Positions 25,875 to 37,972 of a DNA stretch of 64,000 bases are shown here, piece after piece. The translations under genes were made by a program, and so were the position numbers. Location of the stretch: positions 60,684,522 through 60,748,521 of the forward strand of contig CM070620.1 of the NCBI GenBank assembly GCA_036346255.1. Direction: 5' to 3'. Numbering within the stretch: position 1 is the first letter of the stretch; each line of letters opens with the position of its first letter. Under the pieces are notes generated by a model. The model was not told the DNA's origin. It saw nothing but the letters and a program-made list of their open reading frames with translations, and searched no databases. This DNA comes from Ampelocalamus luodianensis. Taxonomy: Eukaryota; Streptophyta; Magnoliopsida; Poales; Poaceae.

Positions 25875-27480
25875 ACTGCGCTCACTGCCTGTGGCGTCGC
25901 AGCTAGGTAAATTAAGAGTGTCTCTCCTGGTTTCAGGGAAACCAGAACAGGAGCACTCGTAAGATACCTCTTGACTTCCTCAAAGGCTAGGTTAGCCTCT
26001 TCCGACCACTCGAAGCCCTCATGTTTCCTTAGAAGTTTGAAGAAAGACAGTCCTTTCTCTCCCAGGCGTGCGATGAAACGACTTAATACCGCCATGCATC
26101 CTGTGAGTTTATGAACTTCTTTCTTCGTGGTCGGGGGGCGCATCTTAGTGTTGGCTTTTATCTTTTCAGGATTTGCTTTGATTCCTCATGCAGAGACCAG
26201 GAATCCAAGCAATTTTCCTGAAGAGACCCCGAACACACACTTCTCGGGATTAAGTTTCAAGTGGTGTTTTCTAAGGTTGTCAAAAGTCTCCTGTAAGTCT
26301 GTGATATGGCTGAGTCGTTTGCCGCTTTTTACGACTAGATCGTCAACGTAGGCTTCCAAGTTTCGGCCTAGTTGAGGAGCAAAATTCGTTTGCATCAACC
26401 GCTCAAAAGAAGCTCCAACATTTTTTAAGCTGGATGGCATTTTGACATAGCAAAATATCCCAAACGGTGTAATAAATGCGGTCTTCTCCTCATCTTCTCG
26501 ACACATACTAATCTGGTGGTAACCAAAGTATGCATCTAGAAAACTCAACATCTCACATCCTGTAGTAGAGTCAACCAGCTGATCGATACGAGGTAAAGGG
26601 AAATCATCTTTTAGACAAGCTTTATTAAGATCAGTAAAGTCTACGCACATACATCATTTGTTGTTCGACTTTCTAACCATTACAGGGTTAGCCAACCACT
26701 CTGGGTGGTTGACTTCTCTTATGAAACCTGCTTTAAGCAACTTGTCCAATTCTGACCTAATAGCATCTCGTCGATCAGGGGCAAATCTCTGTAACTTCTA
26801 TTTTACGGGTACCTTGTCAGGCCATAAGGCTAGCCTGTGCTCGATCACTTCCCTGGGGACTCCGGGCATATCGGATGCTTGCCACGCGAAGACATCTGCG
26901 TTTGCCCGGAGGAAAGTGATGAGGGCATCTTCCTATTTGGGGTCGGAAGAATCCCCAATGCGAACAGTCTTCGAGGGCTCCCCCGCGTCCAGAGGAACCT
27001 CTTTGACCTGGTCGTTCGGCTTAGGTGTAGCTTTAGGCTTCGACTTGCTAGTCGAAGGCCGACTTTCATCTCGAGTTGGTAGTTGTCCAACCATCTCGAG
27101 GGAGCGATGGTCGCAGGAGTGTGCCATCTTCTTGTCACAATATATCGTGATCACTCCTTTGGGACCTGGCATCTTAAGACATTGATACCCATAATTAGTA
27201 GCTATTAAGAATCTTGCCAAAGTAGGTCGTCCGAGTATGGCATTATATGCCGTATCGAAATCGACCACATCAAAGGAGACCTTCTCTGTCCTGAAATTGC
27301 TTGGTGAACCAAACGTTAAAGGAAGAGAAACTTGGCCAATTGGTTTGGCCGAAGACCCCAGTACGATTCCATGAAATGAATATTGTACCGGCCTTACCTT
27401 TGTCTTGGGTACCTGCATCTCGTCCAGGGTACTCGTAAACAGTATGTTCAGCGAGCTTCCACCATCAACTAAAACACGAT
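25875..27480 (-). pseudogene. Element D protease and reverse transcriptase, cut by element A
   Basis: The reverse transcriptase (26650-26186) has MCVDFTDLNKACLKDDFPLP, FLDAYFGYHQI and the catalytic AYVDDLVVKSG near 26340. The following frame (26143-25875) has the RT-RNase H linker (KLTGCMAVLSRFI, LTSAPVLVSLKPG) and stops being D exactly at 25875, where the LTR of A begins. Upstream (27418-26933) is an aspartic-protease-like region with YNAILGRPTLA. YVDD with VVKS and the AYFGYHQI form suggest the Tat/RIRE2 side of Ty3/gypsy rather than the chromoviruses A and B. RNase H and integrase must lie beyond the left edge. Stops and frame changes make it inactive. Confidence 0.82.
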
Positions 27481-27851
27481 TGACTCAACAATTGTTGATG
27501 GTGGGTTCAACCACGATCGGAAATCGACCTAGTCTAGTCGAAGGGATCGGACAATCACCTTTCTCGAAAGTAATGGTGATTTCCGACCACTTCGGTAACT
27601 TATTAACGGGAGGTGAGTCGATTGTATTTACCTCGCGTTCGATAGATTTTAACTGTCGTCGTGACTCGTATGCCAACGATCCTCCATAGATGTGATCGAT
27701 GGTGTGTTGTGGATCTTGGAACGGCATCTCCTCCTCGTCGTCAGACTCCTTGCGTCCACTTGTTTGACCTACCTGTTCAAGAGTAGGAAGTGGCCCTTTG
27801 CCAGAGTAGTAGTCTTCGAGTTTTCTTAGGAAAACTCAGCAGTTACGAAGA

Positions 27852-29937
27852 TCATGCCCTTCTTTTTTTATGAAAAGGGCACCACCTGGGTTTGTCATTC
27901 CTCCGATCTTGGCGCTTACCTTTGCCTCGATCAGGATTCTGCTTGGGGTTGCGTGGCTCTTTGTCGCTTACGGCTAGGACCTCCTCAGAACCGTGAGATA
28001 GAGATTTGCATCTCTTTGCTTTGTTCTTGGATTTCATAGCCTTTTTATCCTTTTTCTTACCACCTTCGCCCACCTCTTGAGGGATATCATCTTCACAATC
28101 GATAGTATTATTCCACTCGACTGCTTCAGCAGTAGTCGCATATCTATCGACCATCTTAAAAAGTTCGGCGACGGTGGCAGGTGGATGTAAAGCGATGTCC
28201 TCTGTTATCCTTCTGCTACAGACTACCTACTTGAAAGCCCTGATCACAGATGAGTCAGAAACTTCGAATAAATTTGAACTGGTAGGCGCGATGAATTGTC
28301 GCAGCGTTTCATGATCATTCTGTCTTATCCGGTGTAGGTCATCTTCCTTTCCAAGGCGATTGTAGGTACCCTGAAAGTTTGCCAGCAAAAGATCGCAGAG
28401 GTGCTGCCACAAGTAGATCGATTCGAATGGCTGGTTTAAATGCCATGATCGAGCCGATCCTTCGAGTACAGTCGGAAGGTAATTTGCCATGACATGCTCT
28501 CCTCCTCCTGCTGCTCGAATAGCTGTAGTGTAGATCTAGAGGAATTCGATGGGATTTTGAGATCCATCAAACTTCCCCATGTTCGCTAGTCGAAAACGAG
28601 GTGGCCAGCGAACCTCTCGAAGGTCGGGTAAAAACGATATCCAATTACGGGTGGACTGGGCCTATGATAGGCCTCAGTTTTTCGAGGGAAATACTCCTCA
28701 TATTCCGCTTGCCGTCGCGCATCTCGTCGCTGAAGTAGTGAAAGATCACCTCTCCTGGGGGCTTGTTGCGTTTTCCTCAGGTCGGGAGAACGACATGAGT
28801 GAAGGTCATGCCGCCTTCCATGCGACGAGTTATCTGAACGGTGGCAGAAGACGGAGTTGTACTGCTACGACTTCCTGGTTGTGGTCGACGAAGACGCTCG
28901 AGTTTGGCCATTGTATCGCGAAGCCTTTGTGTGATCTCTTCTGCAAAGAGATCATACCCTGGTGCTTGAGCGAGTTCTTGGGTCGGATTTTCCAGCAAGT
29001 CGTTGATACGCTGGAGCTCTTGAGCTTCCTCCGACTGGAAATAAGCGCGCTCAGGAAGGTTTTTCTGAGCCGCTATTTTCCTCCGTCGGGTTGTCTCAGA
29101 ATGGCCTATTTCAGACCCCTGAGTTGGTTTTAATGGAGTGCGAGAATGTTGAGGATGTCTCGCACGTTCATTAAAGTGTTTGTCTCGTTCGCCAGCGGTG
29201 GCGTCCTTGCTATTGCGATGAGGAGGTGTAGAGTATTCTCGTCGGGGAGCATCGTCAATCCTTCCTCTAGGAGAATGATTCTTATCAGAGGGAAGGACGA
29301 AGACCTTCCGTGGATGACCTCCACTTGCGCTCGAGGCCTCCTCACTTGAGGAGTAGTCGAGCGATACCATCTGGCTACTTGGAGTAAACCCCTCCAAGTA
29401 GGGGAACTCCGGGTTATAACCGTCTCCGTCTGCAGGTGGACCCTGCGTCAGGATGGTTGGACTTGGAGGAACAGCGTGCTCGATCCTCTTCTCTGCGGAA
29501 TTTCCCGGAGAAAGAGGACCATTAGATGTCGATGGAGCTCCGGAATGATGGCTTCCAAAACCTGTCTTGCCAAGTCATACTGCCTTGGGGGGACTCGAAC
29601 ACTTAGAGGAAAAACTCTCGTTGTGTTGCGAATCTGTCCCGAGGCAGCCCTGTTGGTGGTCGTATTGACCCTTGCCCCCTGAGGAAGCGGGTTCCTCAGC
29701 TGGGCGTACAGTTGTGGGGGATAAGGATCCCTCCTAACCTCCGATGGTGACGTAGTCTCCGAGATCTGATAGAAGATCTCCAGAGGCGGCAATACCGTCA
29801 GAAGATTCGATACTCGGCTCGTAGTCGAAACCGGCATCCATGTCGACGTCTGCGTAATCGGCCAAGTCGAACCAATTCTCCTCATTCCATTCTCCTGCCA
29901 TGATAGCATCAAAGAGAAAAGAAAGAACTGTTGACAA
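27852..29937 (-). pseudogene. Element D gag, frameshifted
   Basis: Minus-strand frames from 29937 to 27852 make up a degraded Gag. An acidic N-terminal part lies at 29937-29734. A long hydrophilic part follows at 29397-28777 (MEGFTPSSQMVSLDYSSSEE, with RRRKIAAQKNLPERAYF). The retrotransposon Gag core lies at 28490-28227 (YLPTVLEGSARSWHLNQP, QHLCDLLLANFQGTYNR). A lysine-rich stretch at 28154-27852 (DKKAMKSKNKAKRCKS) ends in WCPFHKKRR, where the zinc-knuckle-like nucleic-acid binding part is expected. It is upstream of the protease and RT in the right order. Stops in several places mean it cannot be translated whole. Confidence 0.72.
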
Positions 29938-29952
29938 AGAATTACCAGAAGA

Positions 29953-29970
29953 TCCCCACGGTCGGCGCCA
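29953..29970 (-). other. Primer binding site of element D (TGGCGCC type)
   Basis: On the minus strand it reads TGGCGCCGACCGTGGGGA, two bases from the LTR end. It resembles the tRNA-Asp-type sites of plant Ty3/gypsy elements and differs from the tRNA-Met site of A, B, C and E. Confidence 0.75.
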
Positions 29971-29972
29971 AC

Positions 29973-30745
29973 TGTCGGTGTTTTAGAACCGATCTTACGT
30001 AAACATTGTTTGATTCAGGGGGTCTCCACAATTGATCACGCAAACGAGAGAGAGACAGGGATTTTTATACAGGTTCGGGCCTTCTCAGGTGAGAATAATA
30101 ACCCTATTCATGTGTAATGTATTGGGTATCCTTATTACAATCAGTGAAAAGACTTCTGCTAATGTTGCTACTGACTGTCTTCTCAAAAAAGCCTCTCTCT
30201 CACTATCTCTAAAAGATATCTATTTATACTATACTGTTGGGTCAGTTGTCATTCCAGGTTAATTAATCTCATTATTGCGTAATAATGAGAGTAATTATCG
30301 GAGTAGTAACCCCCCCACGCTGTTCAACGGTTATCAATCAGAGATAGTGGGGAATTATCTGTAGTTATTTCAGGTATAACTACGTAATTTGACTGCCCAG
30401 ATTCTCACCAATAAATGGGCCTTCTAACGAGTGGACCCAGTTGATCGTGAGGAAGTCGTAGCAGGGGTTGGCTGTAATAGGACTTACGACCAGGAGGTAG
30501 TCGTAGGAGAAGTTTACGGCTGGGTACTGGTCGTAGAAAGACTTACGACCGGACGTAATTGTAGCAGGACTTACGATTACACCACAGTCGTAGAAACACT
30601 TACGACTAGGGGGGTGGTCGTAGAAGACCTTACGACCACCTATCTTACTCTTCCCTTATAATGTTAAGGGGTATACCATGTGACGTTATATTACATGATT
30701 CTGGAATAATAAAATGAGGATTATCATATCCTCGTCTATTTGTCA
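29973..30745 (-). mobile_element. Element D, 5' LTR
   Basis: On the plus strand it starts TGTCGGTG next to the PBS and probably ends TGTCA at 30745, where C-family LTR sequence resumes. That gives about 773 bases. The right boundary is inferred by matching the flank (GTTGAAATAACAGCG) to 34900-34915 and is good to within about 10 bases. Its other LTR is outside the window. It contains a short tandem array at 30445-30645. Confidence 0.7.
30445..30645. repeat. Degenerate minisatellite with GTCGTA/TACGAC inverted motifs
   Basis: Units of about 35-40 bases alternate GGTCGTAGAA and ACTTACGACC, so each unit contains a short inverted repeat. About five units are visible inside the LTR of element D. 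The spacing and sequence drift, so it is an old or fast-changing array. Confidence 0.7.
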
Positions 30746-32999
30746 AATCTGTTTTTAATTGTTGAAATAACAGCGAGACGACAATAAGTAACATAAATAA
30801 CAACCTAGAAGTGACTAACCCAATAGCCACCACAACATAGCACGAATTCCCCATTTGTACCACCTAAATCAAGTTTTAGTGAAAAGGTTATAGTCTAATT
30901 CTTGTACGACCTTACCAAGCATATCCATAACCTAAGACGAGGCTATTCGAATAGATTTAACCTTGCAGGGGTGTACCAATGTACCCACATGTCAGATCAC
31001 CTTTTTGCCAAGCTATTTAGTACACTTCCTTTGGTGTGCCGGCACGACTAAGTCCTACAAGATGTTTTCCAATATTGTGTATTAACCACGAGTCGCTCGT
31101 ATGGATAGAAACCTATACGTTGCATCGGAGTCATTGTAAAGCCGGAAGTCAACTACCCATATAGGGTAAAGCAACCTGGACAACTACAATACCCCTCGGT
31201 GTGGATAACCTAGAAAGGATTCCACTCCCGTGCACCCAACACATAAACACCATCCTCATTTTACCACAACACAACACACACACATCCTTCTACGACTCGG
31301 AGCCAACACACGCCAAAGTACTAAGTCAAGAGAGGTGCCATATCCCTCTCATGTGGTTAGCACACAAAAGTGCTTGGAGCAGTGACACAAGTAATTCGGT
31401 CCTAGTTGACTCTGGCACCAACCATTCACACCCAAAATCACACCATCTTACCATTGTGCCCAAGTCTAAAATATTTTATTTTTAGTTTTAGTTTCTCAAA
31501 ATACCAAAGCACAAGGTGTTGGACATAGAGTCATAGTAAGTTTTTGTGTGATCAAGGTTACCAACTAAGTCGATAACCACCTAACTCTACCGTTCTAAGC
31601 ATTTCTAAGCAACAACAACTCGTAGACTACAAGCTAAGTGATAAGGGCCCATCCAACGAACCCTAAATCACAAAGGACATAATCCTAGGCTCAGTAGTAG
31701 AGAATGAACATTGCCTACAGATTATGCATCTGGAGGATCAACTAATCGAACAATAGTTTAAAAGAAAAATAGACCATGCATACATAGACTTTGCAAACAA
31801 GATATTAGACTTTGAAAATAATAGAAACAACATGATCAAACAAATTGCAACATCTGATTGCCTTACTGGAGATCACAATCTTGTTGTAGAGGATCACTCT
31901 TGTACTCAACAAATTTGTCGGAACCTATCGCAAGAACGAGAAAATCCAATAAGAACGACGAACACCGACAAAGACTCAAAATCCATGGAATTTTCACAAC
32001 AGGTAGAGCAGGATTTTAGATGAATTTAGCAACAAGAATCAACCAATTTGGATAAAGCATGCAAAAGTTATAGCCTAATCAATTTTAATCGACCGGAAAT
32101 TTTAATTTAATAACTTTTTGTTACTGTTCATCACACAAATTTCCATAAGGTTGGTGATCATGAAAATTCTATAGTAGACAGCATGACATTCTAAGAACAG
32201 CAAAATTTGGTTCACTTCATTTGGAGTTAAAATGAATTTCTTATGATTTTTCTAAGTTATGAAACTAGTACATAACATTTTTCAGAGGCAAAGACATATT
32301 TAAAACCTATTCTACACTAAAGAATATTAATAGAGGAATCTAACACATTTTAGTTTACTCAATTTGGAGTTGTAGAGAATTACTTATGCATGTTACAAGT
32401 TCTAAGGAATTTCTAAAACAATAATTAATGCTAAACAAGTTAATACAACCTACACAATTTTTCTGGTACAGAACAAGGTTCAAGCAATTTTAGATTAAAG
32501 TTCAGTTAAATAGAGATTTAACAAAATTTGAACCATCTAAAAAGGAGTTAAAACGAATTACTTAAGCACTTTTGAAGTTTAAAGCAATTTACGGTTCACC
32601 AATAAAAGGCAACTGGATTTCCTCAAAAACCAATGACGTGGAAAACTCTCGGCCGTTGAGATTGAATCAGACGGTGCAACCAAGAAAACACATGGCCACG
32701 TGAAAAGCTCAGCGAGCCAGACGTCAGATTTAAATCGGACGACTCAGAAGAAAGGAGAGGTTTGGACGGTCCGAACGTTCCTTGCGATCTGGATCACAGA
32801 TCTAGAAATGGACGGTTGAAAATGAAGGCGTGTTCGGAAGGTCCGAACGTCCCACGAGATCTGGAGCGTAGATCTAAAGATGAACATTCCCAAAAGATCT
32901 GAGACACGGATCTAAAAATGGACTGTACACGATCTCCTACGTGCTACGCACACATGCACAAGGGTTTAAGTGCACGGGCCCACAAGGCAGTGGTTGTAG

Positions 33000-33190
33000 C
33001 TAAGGGGTGGTCTTTGCAAAAAGGGACCACGGGGTGGTCTTTGCAAAAAGGACCGCGAGGTGGTCTTTGCAAAAAGGTTAAGGGAGGTCCTGGCTAAAGG
33101 CCGAGAGGGTGGTCTATGCAAAAGTCCAGGAGGGTTGTCTTTGCAAAAGCACAGGAGGTGGTCTTTGCAAAAACTCAGGGGGTGGTCGTG
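33000..33190. repeat. Minisatellite GGTGGTCTTTGCAAAA
   Basis: About six imperfect units of 28-32 bases, each built around GGTGGTCTTTGCAAAA, lie in the C1 LTR. The same unit recurs at 42250-42420 in the LTR at 37973-43060, so the array is part of this LTR family. Confidence 0.8.
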
Positions 33191-33515
33191 GCTTACGACA
33201 ACAGAGTTGAACCCAAAACGGGGCTCACCGCCGGCGACTCCGGTCACGGCGGTGCAAACAAAAGACAGGAATGAGTTCGCAATAACATTGCGCACCCAAG
33301 GAAGGCACTTTCAACGGCTGAGAACGACGGCGAGCCGGAAAGTGGTGGTTGTGTAAGGCACGGCCAAAACAAAAACAGCAAACGGAGCTCCGCAGCGTCC
33401 AAAGTAGCGAGTGCCCAAGCAACTAGAGACTACCAAAGAGCTACCTAAGCACAGAAGAGGTTCAAAGATGGCCGGAGGATTATTGGCGACGAAGACCTGC
33501 GCCGGAGCTGATGCC

Positions 33516-33520
33516 ATAAG
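33516..33520. repeat. Probable target site duplication, left of the C element
   Basis: ATAAG here and TTAAG at 43061-43065 flank the outer ends TGTGGG (33521) and TTACA (43060). Four of five bases agree, compatible with an old duplication. Confidence 0.5.
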
Positions 33521-34311
33521 TGTGGGACCCCGGTATATTTAGCTTGTATTGCTTAGTCTTCCATTGACTCTAGCATCACAAACAAAATATATCGTGCCTC
33601 GAAAAAATGTATACTTTCCAGAATTGCAGTATACACACCCTTTTACAAAACATTGCATCAATTCTATACAACACACAGAACTAAAGCTTTACAAGCAAAA
33701 GACATACATAATAGTTATTACAAAAGAGAGGCCAACTGGCCAAGAACATAAAAGAACAGCGGAAGCAAAATGCCATAAGATGGCTATAAACAAGAGCCAA
33801 CCGGTTTGCCCTCTACCCACAAGGCAATCCGACCGGGCCGCCAAGCTAGTCGTCCACACTACAGCACAACTCACAAAAGTCGATCCCTTAGGGATCAACC
33901 TCCTCTGCAACAATTAAGAATTGCAAATGAGTAAAAAAAATGTACTCACAAGACTTACGAGTAATAAACCTAGATATTACTACATGCAGGCTTTAATCAA
34001 AGGAGAAGGCTCAAGGTTTGTTTTCAGCACAAAGCATATTTTATTTGCAATAAGTAATAGATTGAAGGCAGTTTTAACAATCTGAATTTTATCTGCATAA
34101 ATAACAGCGAGACAATAAGTAATAACATAAAGACATCCTAGAGATGACTAACCCAATAGCCATCGCAACAATAGCACGAACTACCCATTCGTACCACCCA
34201 CATCAAGTTTTAATTAAAAAGGTTGTAGTCTAGTTCTTGCACGACCTTACCAAGCATGTCCATAACCTAGGATGAGACTATTCTGATAGATCAAACCCTG
34301 CAGGGGTGTAC
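33521..34311 (-). mobile_element. Element C, remaining part of 3' LTR
   Basis: It closely follows 37973-38760 base by base, including the block GGCAATCCGACCGGGCC and the sequence up to GGGGTGTAC. At that point the TGTGAGACCC start of another LTR interrupts it. The expected continuation, CAATGTACCCAC, is not found next to it. Confidence 0.8.
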
Positions 34312-37300
34312 TGTGAGACCCTGGTTTATTTAGCTTGTAATACTTAGCCTTCCATTGGCTCTAGCATCACAAACAAAATACACCGAGTCTCGATGGACAT
34401 GTGCTTCCCAGAATTGCAACACATATACATCTTTACAAAATCATGCATCAATTCCATACATCACATAATAACAAGTCTAGCAAAAGACATACATAATATA
34501 GAGTTATTACAAAAGAGGGGCCGACCGGCCAAATGACATCAAAGTATTAATAACAGCATAAGCTAATGTGCCATAAGATGGCCATAAACAAAAGCCAATT
34601 AGTGTGTCTTAACCCACAAGGCAACCAACCGGACCGCCAAGCTAGTCACTCCAAACACTACCATAGCACAACTCACAAAAGTGAGGCCCTTCGGGGTCAC
34701 CCTCTTCCTCTGCACACAACAAGCAATGCAGGTGAGTACAAAAATGTACTCGCAAGACTTACGAGTAACAAGCCTATACATAGCTACATGAAAGCTGTAT
34801 CAAAGGAGATTGGTTATATGGTTAATTGGACGCGTAAAGCAATTTTCATTTGCAATAATGTAATAGATTGAAGGCAATTGGTAAAATCGGTTTTTAAGCA
34901 TTGAAATAACAGCGAGTAACAATAAATAACAAGTAATCACCTAGAGGTGACTAACCCAATAGCCACCACAACATAGCACGAATCCCTGATTCATACCACC
35001 CGTCAAGTTTTAATTAAAAGTTGTAGTCTAACTCTTGAAAGACTTCCCCAAGCGTGTCCATAACCTAGGACGAGGCTATTCGAATAGATCAATACCCTGC
35101 AGGGGTGTACCAATGTACCCACACTTCAGACCACCTTTAAGCCACAAGATTAGCACACTTCCGAAGGTAAGCCACGAGATATTTCTAATATTGTGAATCA
35201 ACTACGAGTCGCTCGTATGGATAAAAACCCATACGCTTACATTGTAAAGCCAAAAAGACAACTACCCCTCGGGGTAAAGCTTTTTGGACAACTACAATGC
35301 TCCCAACACATGAGCTACCTCATTTTACCACAACACAACACACACACGCCCACCTGCGACTCGTAGCTAACACACGCCAAAGTACTAAGTCAAGAGAGGT
35401 CTCATACCCTCTAGTGTGGTTAGCACGCAAGAATGCTTAGTTTAGTGTAACAAGATGTTCGGTCCTTGTTGACTCGGGCACCATTCGAGTCACACCAAAA
35501 ATCATACCAACATACCAATGTGCCCAAGTCCAAATCATTTTGCTTTCATTTTTAGTTTTCACAATTAAACATAGCTCAAAGATAAAACATAAAGTCATAA
35601 TAAGCATTTGTGTGATCAAGGTCATCGACTACATCGACAACCGCCCATTTCTACCGATAGCTAAGTATGACTAAGCAATTTAACTCGTACTACTAAGTGA
35701 CAAGGGCTCATCCAACGAACCCAAAACCATAGCAAGATAGTCCTAGGCTTAGTAGTAGAGGATAAACATTTTCCTACAGATTATGCATCTAATAGGTCAA
35801 CTAATCGATAATAGTTTAAAACAAGATAGAAATGCATACGTAGAATTTGCAAACAACATATTAGAATTTGAAAATAATAGGAACAACATGATCAAATGAA
35901 TGCTACATCTGCTTGCCTTGCTGGAGGTCAGAGTCTGGCTGCTGAGGATCAGATTCAAGATCAATATTATCTTCAGAACCTAACGCCAAAATACGATAAA
36001 ACCAATAAGAGCGAAGAACACCAAATAAGACTCGACAGCAAAAGTCATCCAAATCTCATGAAATTTATACAGAAGCAAGGTTATGATTTTAAATGAATTT
36101 AGAAACAAGAATCAAGTCATTTGGACTAAGCATGCAAAAGTTATGGCTAAAACAAATTCTCTCAGCCTAGAAATTCAACTAAATTAATTACTGGTACTGT
36201 TCATGGCAAAAATTTCTAGAATGACCTAAAACCTGAAATTTTTATGGTAGGTAGATAATGATATCCTAAACACAGCAAAGTTGAGTTTACCCAATTTGGA
36301 GTTAAAAAGAATTACTTATGATTTTTCTAAGTTGTAAAACTGGCACATAGCATTTTTTAGAAATAAAATCATGATCAAAACCTATTTCATATTAAAGTAT
36401 GCTAACAGAGGAATTTTACAAGCTTGATTTTGCTCAGATTGGAGTTATGCAGAAAAAGTTATGCATTTTACAAGTTTCAATTTAATTTCTGGGGTATTCA
36501 ATAATGGCTGGGACAAGTTAATAATGTTTAAAAAAATTTCTGTTACAGAAACATGCCTAAATGCATTTTTATATTAAACCTTAGTAAAATATGAATTTAA
36601 TACAGTTGGAACATCTAAAAAGGATTTAAAATGAATTAGTTAAGAGTTTCGAAGTTTAATACAATTTTTAGGTAGCAAATAAAGGCTTACCGAAATAAAA
36701 TCAAACTTATCAAAAGAAAACGACGTAGACGAATATGGGCCTTTGATTCGGGATCCAACAACCCACGTGCACCGCAACACAATGCACGCGAGGAGGCCCA
36801 CGAGACCCACCGTTGGATCAAGATCCAACGGTCCACGTGAATTGGGACTTTCGGGTGACCCGAAAGCTCCAATCATCCATGTCTGTAGATCTTAAGATGG
36901 AGGGCTCAGAGCGCAGTAACCTTCGGTGGTCCGAACGTCTCTGCGATCTGAGCCGCAGATCTAGAGATGGAGGGCTCAGATCAACGTGCGATTCGAGCGA
37001 CCCGAACGGCACACCGATCTCAACCGCTGATTGCGAGATGGATGGCCCCTAGCGACTTGGAACGTTCGGGGGCCCGAAAGTTCCCGAAGATCTGGGCCGT
37101 TGATCTTAAGATCGACGGTCCACGATCTGCGCATATAACACATGTGGGTTTTAAGTGTGCGGAGAGGTTTAAATGTGCGGACCCACATGTAAGTGACACA
37201 CAGGGCAATTTAGGAGAACCATTAATTTCTAAATCCAATGATTAGCGATGATTAGCATTAATGGTGTCCTAAAGCTTTCGCACAGAGACGGTTTCAGTGG

Positions 37301-37720
37301 GCGAGGGCCCACAAGACAGTGGCACAATAGGCCGATTCGGACAACCATTAATTGCTAACAATGATTAACAATTAACGAATCCAAACTTTGTCCTATTGAC
37401 TTCGTTACTGTGGTTTAGGCCTACGGGCCCACATGGTAGTGACCCAAAGAGTCATTTCCGACAACCATTTATTGCTAAACACTAATTATCAATGATTAAT
37501 CATTAATGATGTCCTAAAAGTGTTGAATAGTGCCAGCGGGGTTTAGGTGGCTGGGCCCACTTGACAGTGGCACAAGGGTTCATTTAGGACAGGCATTTAT
37601 TACTAAAACCATGATTATCAATGATTAGTAGTTAATGAACAGAATCAATGTCCTCAACGACAACGGCACAGAGGACGCTCGTCCGGCAAAAACCGAGCGC
37701 AAAGAAAGGCAATTTGCCAA
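34312..37720 (-). mobile_element. Different-subfamily LTR nested in element C
   Basis: It starts TGTGAGACCCTGG and follows the C-family LTR layout, but it is clearly more diverged from 33521 and 37973 than they are from each other. The similarity runs through CCAATGTACCCACAC (about 35110) and GATCTGAGCCGCAGATC-type motifs (36950) to about 37700 (CAAAAACCGAG, compare 41050). Its right end is missing at the junction with the C leader. Inverted CCGATC/GATCCA-rich short repeats fill 36760-37130. No coding region is supported. Confidence 0.7.
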
Positions 37721-37734
37721 TCTTATTAGTTCCC

Positions 37735-37972
37735 AAAAACCGAATTTAAACGATAACAACTACCTTTGGAAAGGAAGAGAGGAAAATAACTTTTTCAAGC
37801 ATAATCAAGAGTAAGGTGAGATGAGCAATCTAAGATAGGTAAGGAGTAAAATCTGAGAACTTACTTAAGCTTTCAAAATCATTTGATAGTTTTGAAACTA
37901 AGTTTTTCAAAGGATCCTAAAGGTGACCAATCTAGGGGTTTCTACTGTCGGTATGGCTCTGATACCAAGCTT
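37735..37972 (-). mobile_element. Leader of element C with primer binding site
   Basis: The minus-strand sequence parallels the leader of element A (2280-2480), for example AGATTTTACTCCTTACCTAT against AGATTTTACTTCTTACCTAT. The PBS is at 37955-37967 and the LTR begins five bases further on, at 37973. The leader stops at 37715-37735, where LTR sequence from the nested element abuts it, marking the deletion junction. Confidence 0.8.
37955..37967 (-). other. Primer binding site of element C (tRNA-Met type)
   Basis: The minus strand reads TGGTATCAGAGCC, the same site as in element A. Confidence 0.9.

Larger units (their letters stand above)
30746..33520 (-). mobile_element. C-family LTR fragment (C1)
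   Basis: This is homologous to parts of the LTRs at 33521, 34312 and 37973, for example ATAACAGCGAG, then ACTAACCCAATAGCC, and later CACGGCGGTG near 33247 matching 41095-41105. Its start is lost to the insertion of element D at 30745, and its end is cut at 33520 by another C-family LTR. AT-rich unique-looking sequence fills 31500-32600. No coding region is supported. Confidence 0.75.

Noticed and set aside
33000..33190. CRISPR-like array
   Set aside because: Repeat units are imperfect, have no unique spacers of constant length, and lie in a plant LTR.
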